Shown: positions 7,951 to 19,171, numbered from the stretch's first letter. The stretch is DNA of 64,000 bases from an uncultured Pelagibacteraceae bacterium (GCA_902552755.1 CACDHV010000002.1:25427-89426); one strand, 5' to 3'. Notes: a model not told the origin generated them from the letters alone. Program-made: numbers and translations.

Positions 7951-9513
7951 TTATTCCAATTCAATAGTACTCGGTGGCTTAGAAGTAATATCATAAACTA
8001 CTCTATTAATACCTCTTATATTATTTACAATTTGATTAGATACTGTTTGCATAAAAGATTTATTAAATTGAAAAAAATCAGCTGTCATTCCATCTTCTGA
8101 TGTAATTGCCCTTAAAAGACAAAGAAACTCATAAGTTCTATTATCTCCCATAACACCGACGGTTTTTACAGGAAGTAATGCAGCATAAGCCTGCCAAATC
8201 TTGTTATATAGGTTATTTTCTTTTAAAGAATTGATAAAATAATTATCAGCCTCTTTTAAAATGTTGATTTTTTCTTTAGTTATTATGCCAGGCATTCTTA
8301 TTGCAAGGCCTGGTCCTGGAAATGGATGTCTAGAAATTATTTCATTACTCAATCCTAGTTCTGATCCTAACTTTCTAACCTCATCTTTAAAAAGGTATTT
8401 AAGTGGTTCTACTAATTGAAGTTTCATTTTTTTTGGCAAACCGCCTACATTATGATGTGATTTAATTTTTGAAGTTTGACTTCCAGTCACAGATTTACTT
8501 TCAATTAAATCGGGATACAAAGTTCCTTGAGCCAAAAATTTTACATTTTTAATTTTATTTGCATATTTTTCAAATATTTTAATAAAAAGATTTCCTATTA
8601 TTTTTCTTTTTTTTTCTGGATCAGATATATTTTTTAATTTTGATAAAAATAAATTTTCAGCATTCACATAAATTAGATTAATTTTAAATTTCTTTTTGAA
8701 TGTATTTACAACTTGCTTTTCTTCATTTTTTCTAAGTAGACCAGTATTAACAAAGATGCATGTTAATTTTTTTCCTATTGCATTTGATAATAATTTAGCG
8801 ACTACACTACTATCTACACCACCAGATAATGCACAAATAACCTTAGAATTTCCTACACTATTTCTTACTTCATTTATTAACTTTGTTTTCTGATCTTTTG
8901 CTGACCAATTTTTATTTAATTTACAAATAGAAAATAAAAAATTTTTTAGTATTAATTTTCCTTTAATTGTATGACTTACCTCTGGGTGAAATTGAATACC
9001 AAACATTTTTTTTTCTAAATTTTCAATAATGCACATCTTAGAATTGTTACTTTGTGCAATTATTTTGAAGTTTTTTGGTAATTTTGTTACTTGATCAGCA
9101 TGACTCATCCAAACATTATTTTTTCCTTTAGAAAAAAAATTTTTTGTTAACTTACTTTTTTTAATTTCTTTTACCTCTGCTAGTCCAAATTCTCTATATT
9201 TTGAATTTCTTACACTTCCACCCATTGTTTTTGAAATTATTTGATGTCCAAAACAAATACCTAGTACAGGAGTCCCTAATTTAAGAAGTTTACTATTAAA
9301 CTTTACTTTTTTGCTTTCATAAACATTCAATGGGCCGCCAGATAAAACAATACCTTTGATATTTTTTTCAAAATTTTGGAACTTTTCTATTTTTTTGTGA
9401 CTTATAATTTCGCAATAAACTCCCAGTTCCCTTATTTTTCTTGCGATTAATTGTGTAAATTGAGAACCAAAGTCTACAATAAGTATCTTATTGAGAGTGT
9501 CCTCAAGACGCAT
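7951..9513 (-). CDS. guaA: GMP synthase (glutamine-hydrolysing)
   Basis: GuaA converts XMP to GMP with glutamine and ATP. The 520 residues show an N-terminal class I amidotransferase domain with [10 protein letters not shown] (nucleophile Cys about 94) and [12 protein letters not shown] (His-Glu of the triad), then the ATP pyrophosphatase P-loop [10 protein letters not shown] near 230 and the C-terminal XMP-binding dimerisation domain ending in KPPSTIELE, the invariant family C-terminus. The ATG overlaps the end of the TPR gene by 11 bases, so guaB, the TPR gene and guaA read as one unit. Confidence 0.97.
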   Translation of the reverse strand: MRLEDTLNKILIVDFGSQFTQLIARKIRELGVYCEIISHKKIEKFQNFEKNIKGIVLSGGPLNVYESKKVKFNSKLLKLGTPVLGICFGHQIISKTMGGSVRNSKYREFGLAEVKEIKKSKLTKNFFSKGKNNVWMSHADQVTKLPKNFKIIAQSNNSKMCIIENLEKKMFGIQFHPEVSHTIKGKLILKNFLFSICKLNKNWSAKDQKTKLINEVRNSVGNSKVICALSGGVDSSVVAKLLSNAIGKKLTCIFVNTGLLRKNEEKQVVNTFKKKFKINLIYVNAENLFLSKLKNISDPEKKRKIIGNLFIKIFEKYANKIKNVKFLAQGTLYPDLIESKSVTGSQTSKIKSHHNVGGLPKKMKLQLVEPLKYLFKDEVRKLGSELGLSNEIISRHPFPGPGLAIRMPGIITKEKINILKEADNYFINSLKENNLYNKIWQAYAALLPVKTVGVMGDNRTYEFLCLLRAITSEDGMTADFFQFNKSFMQTVSNQIVNNIRGINRVVYDITSKPPSTIELE

Positions 9514-9931
9514 CTTTTATCTCAAAATCCTTTAATCGACTTTCTATTGAAGCAATTTTTTCACACATATCTACACAAATTTTTTTAAAATCTTCACTTA
9601 ATTCATCTGCTTTTGAAAAGTTTGATCTTTCTAACTCCATATCAATTAAAAGGTACATTGCTTCTTCGTTCTTAGGATCTAAAAGTAAAGTAGTTCTTAT
9701 ATTTTTTTCTTCTTGTTTTTTATCATCTTCAATTTTAAAAATTTTAGCTAAATAAAGGTAAGATAACGAGTCTTTTGGGTTATAAACTATGTTTCTATGA
9801 AATAAAAATTTTGAATCTTCATATTTTTCTTTATCGAATAAATCTTTAGCTTGATTAAAAAAATTATTTTCATTTGTCTTAGCAACAGTACTAACTAAAA
9901 GAAATGTTAAAATTAAAATTAAGTATCTCAT
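9503..9931 (-). CDS. Exported small TPR-like protein between guaB and guaA
   Basis: The 142 residues start with a likely signal peptide ([19 protein letters not shown]). What follows looks like two to three TPR-type repeats: [19 protein letters not shown], then [16 protein letters not shown], then [19 protein letters not shown]. The C-terminal part has two cysteines (ICVDMCEK). It lies two bases after the guaB stop and overlaps guaA by 11 bases, so it is made together with two cytosolic GMP-synthesis enzymes although it is itself predicted to leave the cytoplasm. I do not recognise a function. Confidence 0.7.
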   Translation of the reverse strand: MRYLILILTFLLVSTVAKTNENNFFNQAKDLFDKEKYEDSKFLFHRNIVYNPKDSLSYLYLAKIFKIEDDKKQEEKNIRTTLLLDPKNEEAMYLLIDMELERSNFSKADELSEDFKKICVDMCEKIASIESRLKDFEIKDAS

Positions 9932-9933
9932 AA

Positions 9934-10998
9934 TTATTTTTTTATAACATCTATATTATGTACCATACTTTCATAAAATCCTGCTTTAGTAATTTTTACA
10001 AATTTCGGTTTTTTTCTTAAATCAATTACTTTCTTGGCACCCATGTAGCCCATTGAAGATTTTAAACCTCCAACTAAGTTGTAGATTATGTTATCAACTT
10101 TACCTTTGTATTTAATATATCCCTCTACACCTTCCGCTACGTATTTTGATGTATCCTTTTGTTTCGTTTGAAAATATCTGTCTGCTGAACCTTTATTCAT
10201 AGCACCAATTGATCCCATACCCCTGAAATATTTATATAATTTTCCATTTTTTTTTATTTTTTTTCCAGGCGCTTCATCTGTACCTGCAAATAATGAACCT
10301 ATCATTACTGCATCTGCGCCAGCTGCTAATGCTTTAGCAATATCACCAGAAAATTTTATTCCACCATCAGCAATTAACCTTGTTTTACTTTTCCCAATTC
10401 CCTTTTTAACATTTAATATCGCACTTAGTTGTGGAACACCTATTCCAGCTACAAGTCTTGTTGTACAAATAGATCCTGGACCAATTCCTACTTTTATAAT
10501 ATCAACACCTAATCCTACCAAAAATTTTGCAGCTTCTGCTGTGGCTATATTTCCGGCACAAATTGCTGTTTTCTTAGGACGTATTTTTTTTATTTTTTTA
10601 ATTATATCTCCTACTTTTTTGGTATGTCCGTGCGCTGTATCAATTACTATTAAGTCTAAGTTTTCTTTTAATATTTTTTGAGCTCTTTTTAATTCTTTAT
10701 CACTCGCGCCAACTGCAGCACCTACTAGTAATTTTTTTGATTTTACTTTTCTAATTTCTCTAATCTGTTCTTCAATATTTAAGTTTCTATGAATTATTCC
10801 TAATCCCCCTGATCTTGCCATAGCAATCCCCATTGAAGATTCTGTAACAGTATCCATTGCAGATGACAAAAGTGGTATTTTCATCTTTAGACTTTCTGTT
10901 AAATTTATAGAGGTGCTTACTTCACTAGGTAGAATTGCTGAGTAATTTGGCGCTAAAGTAACATCATCAAATGTCAAAGCTTCTTTAATAGTTTCCAT
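9934..10998 (-). CDS. guaB: IMP dehydrogenase lacking the CBS (Bateman) domains
   Basis: GuaB oxidises IMP to XMP with NAD, the step before GuaA. The barrel motifs are all present: ALTFDDVTLAPNYS at the N-terminus, the catalytic loop GPGSICTTRLVAG with its Cys, the phosphate-binding LIADGGIKFSGDIAKALAAG, and the flap YFRGMGSIGAM...GSADRYFQ with the Arg-Tyr pair typical of IMPDH. The protein is 354 residues where 480-490 is usual: the line NIEEQIREIRKVKSKKLLVGAAVG joins the two barrel halves directly, with the CBS pair missing. The absence of frame damage argues for a native short form. GMP reductase is the alternative, but it lacks this flap. Confidence 0.93.
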   Translation of the reverse strand: METIKEALTFDDVTLAPNYSAILPSEVSTSINLTESLKMKIPLLSSAMDTVTESSMGIAMARSGGLGIIHRNLNIEEQIREIRKVKSKKLLVGAAVGASDKELKRAQKILKENLDLIVIDTAHGHTKKVGDIIKKIKKIRPKKTAICAGNIATAEAAKFLVGLGVDIIKVGIGPGSICTTRLVAGIGVPQLSAILNVKKGIGKSKTRLIADGGIKFSGDIAKALAAGADAVMIGSLFAGTDEAPGKKIKKNGKLYKYFRGMGSIGAMNKGSADRYFQTKQKDTSKYVAEGVEGYIKYKGKVDNIIYNLVGGLKSSMGYMGAKKVIDLRKKPKFVKITKAGFYESMVHNIDVIKK

Positions 10999-11037
10999 GT
11001 CCTTATATAAATGATTCTTGAAAAAATAAAAGGATAA

Positions 11038-11649
11038 CTATTTCAAATTTCTACAAATTATAAAATTTTCTTTAGAGTCTTTTCTGCTTGAAGGAGGCTT
11101 GAAAATATCAACATCTTTAAAAGATTTTTTACCTAATGCGACAATCTCGTTAAAAGATGATCCCATAAAAAGTTTAGAAATAAAATTTCCTTTTTTATTA
11201 AGTAATTCAATGGCAAAATTCATTGCCTCAATACATAATTCTCCTGTAACTAATGAGTCTACACTTTTATTACCTGTGGTGTTAACTGCCATATCAGAGA
11301 CTATAAGATCAACTTTCTTACCAAAATAATTTTTGATATTTTTTTTTTGTTGCTCCTCAGTAAAATCCCCTTTTATATGTATTAAATTCTTTATTGGTTC
11401 AATATCCTTTAAATCAATTGAAATTATTTTAGAGTTACTGAAATTTCTTGATATATACTGAGACCAACTACCCGGGGCTGCGCCAAGATCTATAACTGAG
11501 ATATTATTTTTGATTATTTTAAATTTATTGTTTATTTCTTGCAATTTGTATACAGCTCTTGACCTATAACCCTCTAATTTTGATTTTTTGACGTAAATAT
11601 CTCTCTTTTGCTTAATGATCCAATTTTTTGAAAATTTATTCTTTTTCAA
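11038..11649 (-). CDS. rlmE: 23S rRNA 2'-O-methyltransferase (U2552)
   Basis: RlmE (FtsJ/RrmJ) methylates the ribose of U2552 in the ribosomal A loop during late 50S assembly. The 203 residues have the family N-terminus with YRSRAVYKLQEIN (catalytic Lys), the SAM-binding motif VIDLGAAPGSWSQYI and the catalytic Asp in LIVSDMAVNTTG. The start is a TTG at 11649 directly after the TAG of the upstream gene; no later Met precedes the conserved region, so the TTG is well supported. Confidence 0.93.
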   Translation of the reverse strand: MKKNKFSKNWIIKQKRDIYVKKSKLEGYRSRAVYKLQEINNKFKIIKNNISVIDLGAAPGSWSQYISRNFSNSKIISIDLKDIEPIKNLIHIKGDFTEEQQKKNIKNYFGKKVDLIVSDMAVNTTGNKSVDSLVTGELCIEAMNFAIELLNKKGNFISKLFMGSSFNEIVALGKKSFKDVDIFKPPSSRKDSKENFIICRNLK

Positions 11650-12549
11650 CTAATTCCCAAATCTTAAAGATTTTTCAATTATATCTCCATCCAATGTTTT
11701 AACTTTGGATATATAATTTTTATTATTTCTTATATTGTCATTATTTTTTCCTGCTAAATGAATAATTCCTATTTCATGGTTTGGTAAATAAGGTTCAACA
11801 AAAGTATTTTGTTTTTTGTCAAATTTAATCGCTTCGATTAAAGTCCAGTTGCAATAAGCAGGTAAAATTTCTACGTCTAAATTATCTGAATATATTGTAA
11901 TATTCATTGCAATTTGTTCTGAACCCCAAATTTTTCCTGAGGATAAAGCTTTTTTTAAATTTTTTTGCCAGATTTCCCAATGAGGAGCACTTTCTTCTAA
12001 GCAAAATAATCCAATATTCAAATGGGGTTTAAGGGCAACTTCTCTTGAAACTTTCTCTGAGAAACCTGATGATTTAGCGTGTTTATAATTTTGTGATTTT
12101 ATTCTCGCAAAACTTCCCCATACCCAATCTGCTCTTAAAACTCTTCCGTAAGATCTATCTGCTGATGTTGCTATTGCTAATTTTTTATTCTCACAGCCCT
12201 GAAAGTAAAGATCGATTGCGTACCAAGAGTTTACCCACGCATCAGCATCTATCCATAAATATTTTTTATATCCTGGAAAATAATTTGGTAAGAATGCTCT
12301 AGATACCTGACTTTTCAACCACTCTCTTCCTTTTATCTTAAAACTTGGAACTTCTATATCCCACTCAGCCTTTTTGATTTGAAATACTTTTTTTTCTAAT
12401 ATTTTAATTTGTTCACCAGTTAATCCTGCATCCATAATGCAAATATCTACTGTTTTGCTCTGTTCGAATCTATTAATTGAATCAATTAATTCGTTAAGAA
12501 GATTGAAATAATTTGAATCTGCTAATGAGATTATTGTATTTTCCCTCAT
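11650..12549 (-). CDS. GT8-like nucleotide-sugar glycosyltransferase
   Basis: The 299 residues look like a GT-A-fold glycosyltransferase. The central KKYLWIDADAW (about residues 93-103) contains a DxD-type metal-binding motif, and the later KPHLNIGLFCLE and KIWGSEQIAMNI segments match the acceptor and nucleotide-sugar region of family 8-like enzymes. No signal peptide or membrane segment is seen, so it works in the cytoplasm. It sits between pssA and rlmE with almost no gap. The sugar donor and the acceptor cannot be named. Confidence 0.65.
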   Translation of the reverse strand: MRENTIISLADSNYFNLLNELIDSINRFEQSKTVDICIMDAGLTGEQIKILEKKVFQIKKAEWDIEVPSFKIKGREWLKSQVSRAFLPNYFPGYKKYLWIDADAWVNSWYAIDLYFQGCENKKLAIATSADRSYGRVLRADWVWGSFARIKSQNYKHAKSSGFSEKVSREVALKPHLNIGLFCLEESAPHWEIWQKNLKKALSSGKIWGSEQIAMNITIYSDNLDVEILPAYCNWTLIEAIKFDKKQNTFVEPYLPNHEIGIIHLAGKNNDNIRNNKNYISKVKTLDGDIIEKSLRFGN

Positions 12550-12552
12550 TTA

Positions 12553-13350
12553 TTATAACACATCTTCATGATGATCAGTGTCATTTGCGATGGCTTTAGC
12601 ATTTTTTTTAATAATAAGATAATGCATTGAACTTATTGGAACCATTAACAAATAAATTACACCTGAAATAATAATAGCATTAAATGTATAAACAAGAATT
12701 AAGCCAAAATATAAGATTATTCCAAATAGCAAAAATATTGATGTACTTCTTGGGACAACTATTCTTTTAAAAGAATAGGTTGGTATTTTGCTTATTAATA
12801 ATATTGAAACAATTATAAACATAACAGGTACTATAATTTGGTAATTTAAGTTTAAAAACTGAAATTCACTAACACTTAATATTAAAGGCATTAAAACTAG
12901 AACTCCACCTGCGGGAGAAGGAATACCTTCAAAAAAATTATCTTTCCAAGAACTCTCTTCGTTTGATGAAACATTAAACCTTGCAAGTCTAAGAGCAACA
13001 CAAACAATATAAATTAACGCAATTAACCAACCTGCTCTTCCTGTTTCAGATAACGCCCAAAAATACATTATAAAAGCTGGGGCAACACCAAAACTTATAA
13101 CATCAGTAAGAGAGTCTAGCTCTTTTCCAACTTTAGAAGTTCCTTTAATTAACCTTGCAATTCTACCGTCTAATCCATCAATAATCGCTGCAATTATAAC
13201 TGCAATAATTGATAGTTCAAATTTACCATCAAATGCAAACTTAATTGAAGTCAATCCAATACATACTCCAACAAGTGTCAAAATATTTGGTAAAATAACT
13301 CTTGTTTTTTTACTCGAAACTAATTTAATATTTTTATTTTGAGGCTCCAT
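12553..13350 (-). CDS. pssA: CDP-diacylglycerol-serine O-phosphatidyltransferase
   Basis: PssA makes phosphatidylserine from CDP-diacylglycerol and serine in the inner membrane. The CDP-alcohol phosphotransferase signature DG-x2-GRIAR-x8-G-x3-DSLTD is visible at about residues 60-85, followed by six to seven hydrophobic segments. I start at the ATG at 13350 (MEPQNKN), giving 265 residues and a four-base gap to psd; a TTG at 13368 would add six residues and overlap psd. It is transcribed after psd, and the pair completes phosphatidylethanolamine synthesis. Confidence 0.94.
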   Translation of the reverse strand: MEPQNKNIKLVSSKKTRVILPNILTLVGVCIGLTSIKFAFDGKFELSIIAVIIAAIIDGLDGRIARLIKGTSKVGKELDSLTDVISFGVAPAFIMYFWALSETGRAGWLIALIYIVCVALRLARFNVSSNEESSWKDNFFEGIPSPAGGVLVLMPLILSVSEFQFLNLNYQIIVPVMFIIVSILLISKIPTYSFKRIVVPRSTSIFLLFGIILYFGLILVYTFNAIIISGVIYLLMVPISSMHYLIIKKNAKAIANDTDHHEDVL

Positions 13351-13354
13351 TAAC

Positions 13355-13999
13355 TTATTTTTTTGCAATTAAAGTTTCGCCAGCTATAGTTTTTTGTTCA
13401 ACTTTTACTAAAGGAGTATAATTTTCAAAATACATATCAGCTCTACTTCCAAATCTGATCATTCCTATTCTTGAACCTTGTTCTACAAGCTCATCTTTAG
13501 AAACCTCTGTTACAATCCGTCTTGCAACAAGTCCTGCTATTTGAACAACAATTATATCTTCTCCATCAGAATTTTTTATTTTATAATAATTTCTCTCATT
13601 ATCTTCACTTGCCTTATCTAAAGATGCATTAAAAAACTTTCCTGGTTTATAAAGTATCTCAGATATTGCTCCGGAACATGGAGATCTGTTTACATGGCAA
13701 TCAAATACATCCATAAAAATACTTATTTTTTTCATTTGTTTATTTTCTAAACCTAATTCTTTTGGACCGTTAGTATCCATTACTTGTAATACAACTCCAT
13801 CAGCTGGACTTGTAAGATAATTGTCGTCGCCAATAGAAATTCTTTCAGGATCCCTAAAAAAATAATAGCACCAAATGGTTAATACCAACCCAATAAACCC
13901 AAGAAATCCATTTATGAAATAAAGAATTATAGTTGCGATTGCAAAAATAATAATAAATTTGTAACCTTCATTGTGTATTTTTGGAAATATTTTACTCAT
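13355..13999 (-). CDS. psd: Phosphatidylserine decarboxylase
   Basis: Psd decarboxylates phosphatidylserine to phosphatidylethanolamine. At 214 residues it belongs to the short PSD-A-type group. It has two N-terminal hydrophobic stretches (residues 13-47), the conserved SPADGVV and MDVFDCHVNRSPCSG blocks, and near the C-terminus IGMIRFGSRADMYF, whose Gly-Ser pair is the self-cleavage site producing the pyruvoyl cofactor. It is the first gene of psd-pssA, and the next gene upstream, icd, diverges from it. Confidence 0.95.
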   Translation of the reverse strand: MSKIFPKIHNEGYKFIIIFAIATIILYFINGFLGFIGLVLTIWCYYFFRDPERISIGDDNYLTSPADGVVLQVMDTNGPKELGLENKQMKKISIFMDVFDCHVNRSPCSGAISEILYKPGKFFNASLDKASEDNERNYYKIKNSDGEDIIVVQIAGLVARRIVTEVSKDELVEQGSRIGMIRFGSRADMYFENYTPLVKVEQKTIAGETLIAKK

Positions 14000-14077
14000 G
14001 ACAAACCTATAATTGATAATTTTGGATTAATATGTATACAAAAAGAATAAATTCAACTATTAAGATATATCGAAAAA

Positions 14078-15292
14078 ATGAGTAAAATTAAGGTTAAAAA
14101 CCCCATTGTAGAGTTAGATGGCGATGAAATGACCAGAGTTATATGGGACTTCATAAAAAATAAGCTCGTTTTAACTTACCTTGATCTCAAAATTGAGTAC
14201 TACGATTTGGGAATGGAAAGTAGAGACAAAACAGAAGATAAAATTACAATTGAATGTGCTAATGCAATTAAAAGAAATGGTGTAGGGATTAAATGTGCAA
14301 CAATCACACCCGATGAAGCTAGAGTAAGGGAATTTAATCTTAAAAAAATGTGGAGATCTCCAAATGGTACAATAAGGAATATTATTGGAGGAACTGTTTT
14401 TAGAGAACCAATAATTTGTAAAAATATTCCAAAACTAGTGCCCTCATGGACAGATCCATTGATCATAGGTAGACATGCTTTTGGTGATCAATACAGAGCA
14501 ACAGACTTTACAGTACCCGGTAAAGGTAAGTTAGAAATCAAATGGACTGCTGAAGATGGTTCTGATGAAAGAAAGTATGAAGTCTTCAATTTCCCAGGTC
14601 CTGGTATTGCATTATCAATGTATAATTTGGACAAATCAATAGAGGACTTTGCAAGATCTTGCTTTAACTATGGATTAATTAAAAAATGGCCAGTTTACCT
14701 TTCTACTAAAAATACAATTTTAAAAAGATACGACGGAAGATTTAAAGATATTTTTGAAGAAGTTTTTGAAAAGGAATTTAAGGATAGATTTGATCAAAAT
14801 AAAATTACCTACGAACATAGATTGATAGATGACATGGTAGCATGCGCAATGAAATGGCATGGTAAATATATTTGGGCGTGCAAAAACTATGATGGTGACG
14901 TACAATCAGATACAGTTGCTCAAGGATATGGATCTTTAGGTTTAATGACAAGTGTCTTGCTTGCTCCAGATGGCAAAACAATGGAAGCTGAAGCTGCACA
15001 TGGAACAGTAACAAGACATTTTAGAATGCATCAACAAGGTAAAGAAACCTCAACAAATCCTATTGCATCTATTTTTGCATGGACAAGAGGTTTGGCTCAT
15101 AGAGGAAAATTAGATGGAAATGAGGAATTAATAAAGTTTGCAGAAACACTAGAAAAAGTATGTGTTGATTGTGTTGAAGAAGGCTCAATGACTAAGGACT
15201 TAGCTATTTTGATAGGACCTTCAACAAAGTATTTAACAACTAATCAATTTTTAGATACTTTAGATGGTAAGTTGAGACAAAAACTAAATTAA
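14078..15292 (+). CDS. icd: NADP-dependent isocitrate dehydrogenase
   Basis: Icd oxidises isocitrate to 2-oxoglutarate in the citric acid cycle. At 404 residues it is the homodimeric type also found in eukaryotes, with no E. coli-type features. Motifs include [16 protein letters not shown] at the start, [18 protein letters not shown] (substrate Ser-Asn), [15 protein letters not shown], the catalytic Lys/Tyr region [14 protein letters not shown], and [19 protein letters not shown] with metal-binding Asp residues. It stands alone on the plus strand and overlaps the end of alaS by nine bases convergently. The 78-base gap to psd must hold both promoters. Confidence 0.97.
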   Translation: MSKIKVKNPIVELDGDEMTRVIWDFIKNKLVLTYLDLKIEYYDLGMESRDKTEDKITIECANAIKRNGVGIKCATITPDEARVREFNLKKMWRSPNGTIRNIIGGTVFREPIICKNIPKLVPSWTDPLIIGRHAFGDQYRATDFTVPGKGKLEIKWTAEDGSDERKYEVFNFPGPGIALSMYNLDKSIEDFARSCFNYGLIKKWPVYLSTKNTILKRYDGRFKDIFEEVFEKEFKDRFDQNKITYEHRLIDDMVACAMKWHGKYIWACKNYDGDVQSDTVAQGYGSLGLMTSVLLAPDGKTMEAEAAHGTVTRHFRMHQQGKETSTNPIASIFAWTRGLAHRGKLDGNEELIKFAETLEKVCVDCVEEGSMTKDLAILIGPSTKYLTTNQFLDTLDGKLRQKLN

Positions 15293-17947
15293 AGTTTTAA
15301 TTTTTTCAAAAGCCTCATCAATTTTATCTTTAAATTGGCCTCCTGCTTGTGCAAAATCTTTTCTACCACCACCACCTTTTCCACCAATAATTTCAGATCC
15401 TGTTTTAGCAAATGTGACTGCATCATATTTATCTGTAAGCTCATCTGTTATCCCAACTGCAAGACCAACTTTGTCTTCTAGACTAGCAAAAACTATTACA
15501 ATTCCTGTTTTTAACTCTTTTTTTCCGGCATCAACCAATTTTCTTAGCTCTTTAGGTGGAAGATCATCAACTTTTTGAAATCTTACACTTATATTATTAA
15601 TTTTAACATCTTGAATTATATTTTTTAAATTATTTTCTAAAATTGAACTAAATTTTAATTGCTCTAGTTGTTTTGATAATTCTTTAATTAAAATCTTATT
15701 ATCTTCATTTTCTATATTTGGTTTGCCACCTAATTTAATTATCTGTTTTGATAAGTCATTAATCATTTCTTCATCTTTTTGTGCGGATAAGTCAGATAAT
15801 TTTTCTTTATTTTGTAAGAAACTATTTAATTGATTTTCTCTAAGTGCTTCTACTCTTCTCACACCTGCTGCAATTGATGATTGGCTAATAATTTTGAATT
15901 TTCCAATGTCACCAGTGTTTCGTACATGTGTACCTCCACACAATTCAGTGGAAAAATACCTTTCTTTCTCATCTCCCATAGATAATACTCTAACCTCTTC
16001 TCCATATTTTTCTCCAAAGAGTGCCAGGGCTCCATTATCTACTGCTTCTTTAGGAGTCATGATCCTTGTTTTAACTTCTGATTTTTTTTGTACCATTGAA
16101 TTAACGTGATTTTCTATTTTTTCTATTTCCTGGTCTGAAATTGGTTTCATATGGCTAAAATCAAATCTTAATCTATCTGGTGCTACTAATGATCCTTTTT
16201 GTGTAACATGAGTACCTAATACTCTTCTTAAAGACTCATGCAAAAGGTGTGTTGCTGAGTGATAAGCTCTTATATTATTACGTCTATCAATATCAATTTT
16301 CATCTCAACATTGTCTTTGATTTTTATACTTCCTGATTTAACTTTGCCGTAATGTACAAATAGATCACCTAATTTTTTTTGGACATCTGTGATCTCGAAC
16401 TTAAAGTCTCCAGATATTATTTCACCAGTATCTCCTACCTGTCCTCCAGACTCTCCATAAAAAGGAGTTTGATTTAAAATAACAATTCCTTCATCGTTTT
16501 TATTCAATTCATTTACCTCTTTGTTGTCTTTTAGTAATGATAAAATAATACCTTCTGCTTGATCAGTCTCATATCCTAGGAATTCTGAAGGACCTAATCT
16601 ATCTTTTATCGAAAACCAAATATCATCTACCGCACTGTCACCTGAACCTTTCCAATTTTTCTTAGCAAGTTCTTTACTTTCTTTCATTAAACTTTGAAAT
16701 TTATGGTTGTCTATTGTTAACGATTTATTTTTTAAGATGTCTTGTGTCAGGTCTAATGGAAAACCATAAGTATCATAGAGTTTAAAAGCTACTTCTCCAG
16801 GTAATATCTTGTCTATTTTAGTCATTTCCTCATTTAATATTTTAATACCTCTGTCTAAAAGAATTAAAAATTTTTCTTCTTCCATTCTTAATGTTTCTTT
16901 AATTAAAGACTCAGCTCTTTCTATTTCTGAGTAATTACCTTTCATCTCATCTTTTAAAGTTTTAAAAATATTATAAAAAATTGGCTCTTTAGAACCAAGC
17001 AAGTGGGAATGCCTCATTCCTCTTCTCATAATTCTTCTTAGTACATAACCTCTTCCTTCATTTGATGGCAAAACTCCCTCAGCAATTAAAAATGAACTTG
17101 CTCGTAAGTGATCTGCTATTACTCTAAAACTTGCTAAATTATCGTTATTTGGTTCGACTTTTAAAATTTCTGCAGCAGAGTTTATTATTTTTTTAAAATG
17201 ATCTGTTTCGTAGTTGTCGTGAGTTCCTTGAAGCAATGCAGCAATTCTCTCTAAGCCCATTCCAGTATCAACTGATGGTTTTGGTAGATTAATACGCTTA
17301 TCTTTTGAAATTTGCTCATACTGCATAAAGACTAAATTCCAAATTTCTATAAATCTATCACCATCCTCATTTTTTGTTCCTGGCAATCCACCTTCTAAGT
17401 GGTCTCCATGATCATAAAATATTTCTGAACAAGGTCCACAAGGTCCAGTTTCACCCATAGACCAAAAATTATCAGATGTTGCTATCCTTATGATTTTATC
17501 TTCACTTAACCCAGCAATTTTTTTCCAGTAATTAAAGGCTTCGTCATCGTCGTGGTAGACTGTTACATAAAGCCTATTCTTATCTAAACCAAATTCTTTT
17601 GTTATTAAATTCCACGCAAGTTCAATAGCTCTTTCTTTAAAATAATCACCAAAAGAAAAGTTTCCCAACATTTCAAAAAACGTATGGTGCCTTGGAGTAT
17701 AGCCAACATTTTCAAGATCGTTATGCTTGCCTCCTGCTCTTACACATTTTTGAGATGTTGTAGCTCTTTGATAGTCTCTCTTTTCCAGTCCAGTAAACAC
17801 ATTTTTAAATTGGACCATTCCAGAATTGGCAAACATCAATGTTGGGTCATTATTCGGGACTAAATTGCTAGACTCAACTATTTTATGATCATTTTTTTCA
17901 AAATAATCCAAAAATGCTGACCTAATTTCATTTAATGTTTTAGCCAT
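15284..17947 (-). CDS. alaS: Alanyl-tRNA synthetase
   Basis: AlaS charges tRNA-Ala. The 887 residues give the full class II synthetase. The N-terminal catalytic core has [13 protein letters not shown] and [19 protein letters not shown]. The editing domain shows the zinc-binding [16 protein letters not shown] and [13 protein letters not shown]. The C-terminal C-Ala domain ends in [16 protein letters not shown]. It lies downstream of recA on the same strand, but a strong terminator separates the two. Confidence 0.98.
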   Translation of the reverse strand: MAKTLNEIRSAFLDYFEKNDHKIVESSNLVPNNDPTLMFANSGMVQFKNVFTGLEKRDYQRATTSQKCVRAGGKHNDLENVGYTPRHHTFFEMLGNFSFGDYFKERAIELAWNLITKEFGLDKNRLYVTVYHDDDEAFNYWKKIAGLSEDKIIRIATSDNFWSMGETGPCGPCSEIFYDHGDHLEGGLPGTKNEDGDRFIEIWNLVFMQYEQISKDKRINLPKPSVDTGMGLERIAALLQGTHDNYETDHFKKIINSAAEILKVEPNNDNLASFRVIADHLRASSFLIAEGVLPSNEGRGYVLRRIMRRGMRHSHLLGSKEPIFYNIFKTLKDEMKGNYSEIERAESLIKETLRMEEEKFLILLDRGIKILNEEMTKIDKILPGEVAFKLYDTYGFPLDLTQDILKNKSLTIDNHKFQSLMKESKELAKKNWKGSGDSAVDDIWFSIKDRLGPSEFLGYETDQAEGIILSLLKDNKEVNELNKNDEGIVILNQTPFYGESGGQVGDTGEIISGDFKFEITDVQKKLGDLFVHYGKVKSGSIKIKDNVEMKIDIDRRNNIRAYHSATHLLHESLRRVLGTHVTQKGSLVAPDRLRFDFSHMKPISDQEIEKIENHVNSMVQKKSEVKTRIMTPKEAVDNGALALFGEKYGEEVRVLSMGDEKERYFSTELCGGTHVRNTGDIGKFKIISQSSIAAGVRRVEALRENQLNSFLQNKEKLSDLSAQKDEEMINDLSKQIIKLGGKPNIENEDNKILIKELSKQLEQLKFSSILENNLKNIIQDVKINNISVRFQKVDDLPPKELRKLVDAGKKELKTGIVIVFASLEDKVGLAVGITDELTDKYDAVTFAKTGSEIIGGKGGGGRKDFAQAGGQFKDKIDEAFEKIKTLI

Positions 17948-17996
17948 ATTTATCTAAAATACAGCATTTTTATATGATGTCTACACCTCTGAAGGG

Positions 17997-18027
17997 AAAA
18001 AAGGCGCCCAATAGAGCGCCTTTTTTT
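17997..18027 (-). terminator. Rho-independent terminator after recA
   Basis: Arms 17997-18007 (A6 then GGCGC) and 18016-18026 (GCGCC then T6) pair perfectly as an 11-bp stem with an eight-base loop. Read leftward it lies about 20 bases after the recA stop and ends in a U run. The GC core is striking against the AT-rich surroundings. It separates recA from alaS. Confidence 0.9.
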
Positions 18028-18046
18028 AATAACTAAAAGTTATCTG

Positions 18047-19171
18047 CTAATTCTTTTTAGTAGGAACCTCTTCCTCTTTCTTCTGTGCTTCAAGCTTTTC
18101 TTCGCTTAAAGGATTGCCCTCAATCTTTTTTGAAATAACACCAGCTTTTTCTCTGATAGCCATTTCAATTTCAGCAGCAGCTTTTGGATTTTGTTCAAGG
18201 TAAAGTTTAGCATTCTCTCTACCTTGACCAATTTTTTCACCTTTGTAAGCGTACCAAGCTCCAGATTTTTCAACAATCTCGGCTTTGGCACCAAGGTCGA
18301 TTAGTTCCCCTACTTTACTAATTCCTTTTCCATACATTAAGTCAAACTCAACAACTTTAAATGGTGGTGCAACTTTATTTTTAACAACTTTTACTCTTGT
18401 TGTGTTTCCAACAATTTGCTCTTTATCTTTTATTGCTCCAATTCTTCTAATATCCATTCTCACCGAGGAATAAAATTTTAAAGAATTACCTCCAGAAGTT
18501 GTTTCTGGACTTCCAAACATTACACCAATTTTCATTCTAATTTGGTTAATAAATATAACCATTGTATTAGTTCTTGAAATTGATCCTGTTAATTTTCTAA
18601 GAGCTTGAGACATTAGTCTTGCTTGAAGACCAACATGGTGATCTCCCATATCTCCTTCAATTTCTGCTCTTGGAGTTAATGCTGCAACTGAGTCGACTAC
18701 TAAAACTGACATTGAGCCAGATTTGATTAAAGTGTCAGTTATTTCTAATGCCTGCTCACCCGTATCTGGTTGAGAAATAAGTAACTCCTCAGTATTAACA
18801 CCTAATTTCTTAGCATAAACTGGGTCCAATGCATGTTCTGCATCAACAAATCCACAAATACCTCCTGCTTTTTGCGCTTCAGCAACAACTTGCAATGCTA
18901 ATGTAGTTTTACCAGATGACTCTGGTCCATAAATTTCAATAATTCTGCCTTTTGGTAATCCACCTATTCCAAGTGCCAAGTCTAAACTTAAAGATCCAGT
19001 GGAAATGGACTCAATATCCATTGCTTTTTGTTCTCCAAGCTTCATCACAGAGCCTTTTCCAAAGCTATCTGTTATCTGGCTGATTGCAGCATCTAGTGCT
19101 TTATTTTTTTCTTTATCTTCCAATTCTTTATCTTTTGTGGTTTTAACCACTTTTAGGTTATTTTTAGTCAT
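18047..19171 (-). CDS. recA: Recombinase RecA
   Basis: RecA forms filaments on single-stranded DNA for homologous recombination and activates SOS autocleavage. Walker [14 protein letters not shown], the [19 protein letters not shown] block, the L1/L2 DNA-binding loops ([19 protein letters not shown]) and the C-terminal domain are all intact. I choose the ATG at 19171 (374 residues) because a GAGG ribosome-binding site lies seven bases before it; an upstream ATG at 19192 has no such site. Even so the N-terminus carries about 20 extra Lys/Glu-rich residues before [17 protein letters not shown], and the tail is charged. It has its own SOS promoter and a terminator. Confidence 0.98.
   Translation of the reverse strand: MTKNNLKVVKTTKDKELEDKEKNKALDAAISQITDSFGKGSVMKLGEQKAMDIESISTGSLSLDLALGIGGLPKGRIIEIYGPESSGKTTLALQVVAEAQKAGGICGFVDAEHALDPVYAKKLGVNTEELLISQPDTGEQALEITDTLIKSGSMSVLVVDSVAALTPRAEIEGDMGDHHVGLQARLMSQALRKLTGSISRTNTMVIFINQIRMKIGVMFGSPETTSGGNSLKFYSSVRMDIRRIGAIKDKEQIVGNTTRVKVVKNKVAPPFKVVEFDLMYGKGISKVGELIDLGAKAEIVEKSGAWYAYKGEKIGQGRENAKLYLEQNPKAAAEIEMAIREKAGVISKKIEGNPLSEEKLEAQKKEEEVPTKKN

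Noticed and set aside
9934-10998. GMP reductase as the identity of the short IMPDH-like gene
   Set aside because: The length fits GMP reductase, but the flap with GMGSIGAM and GSADRYFQ and the neighbouring guaA point to IMP dehydrogenase.
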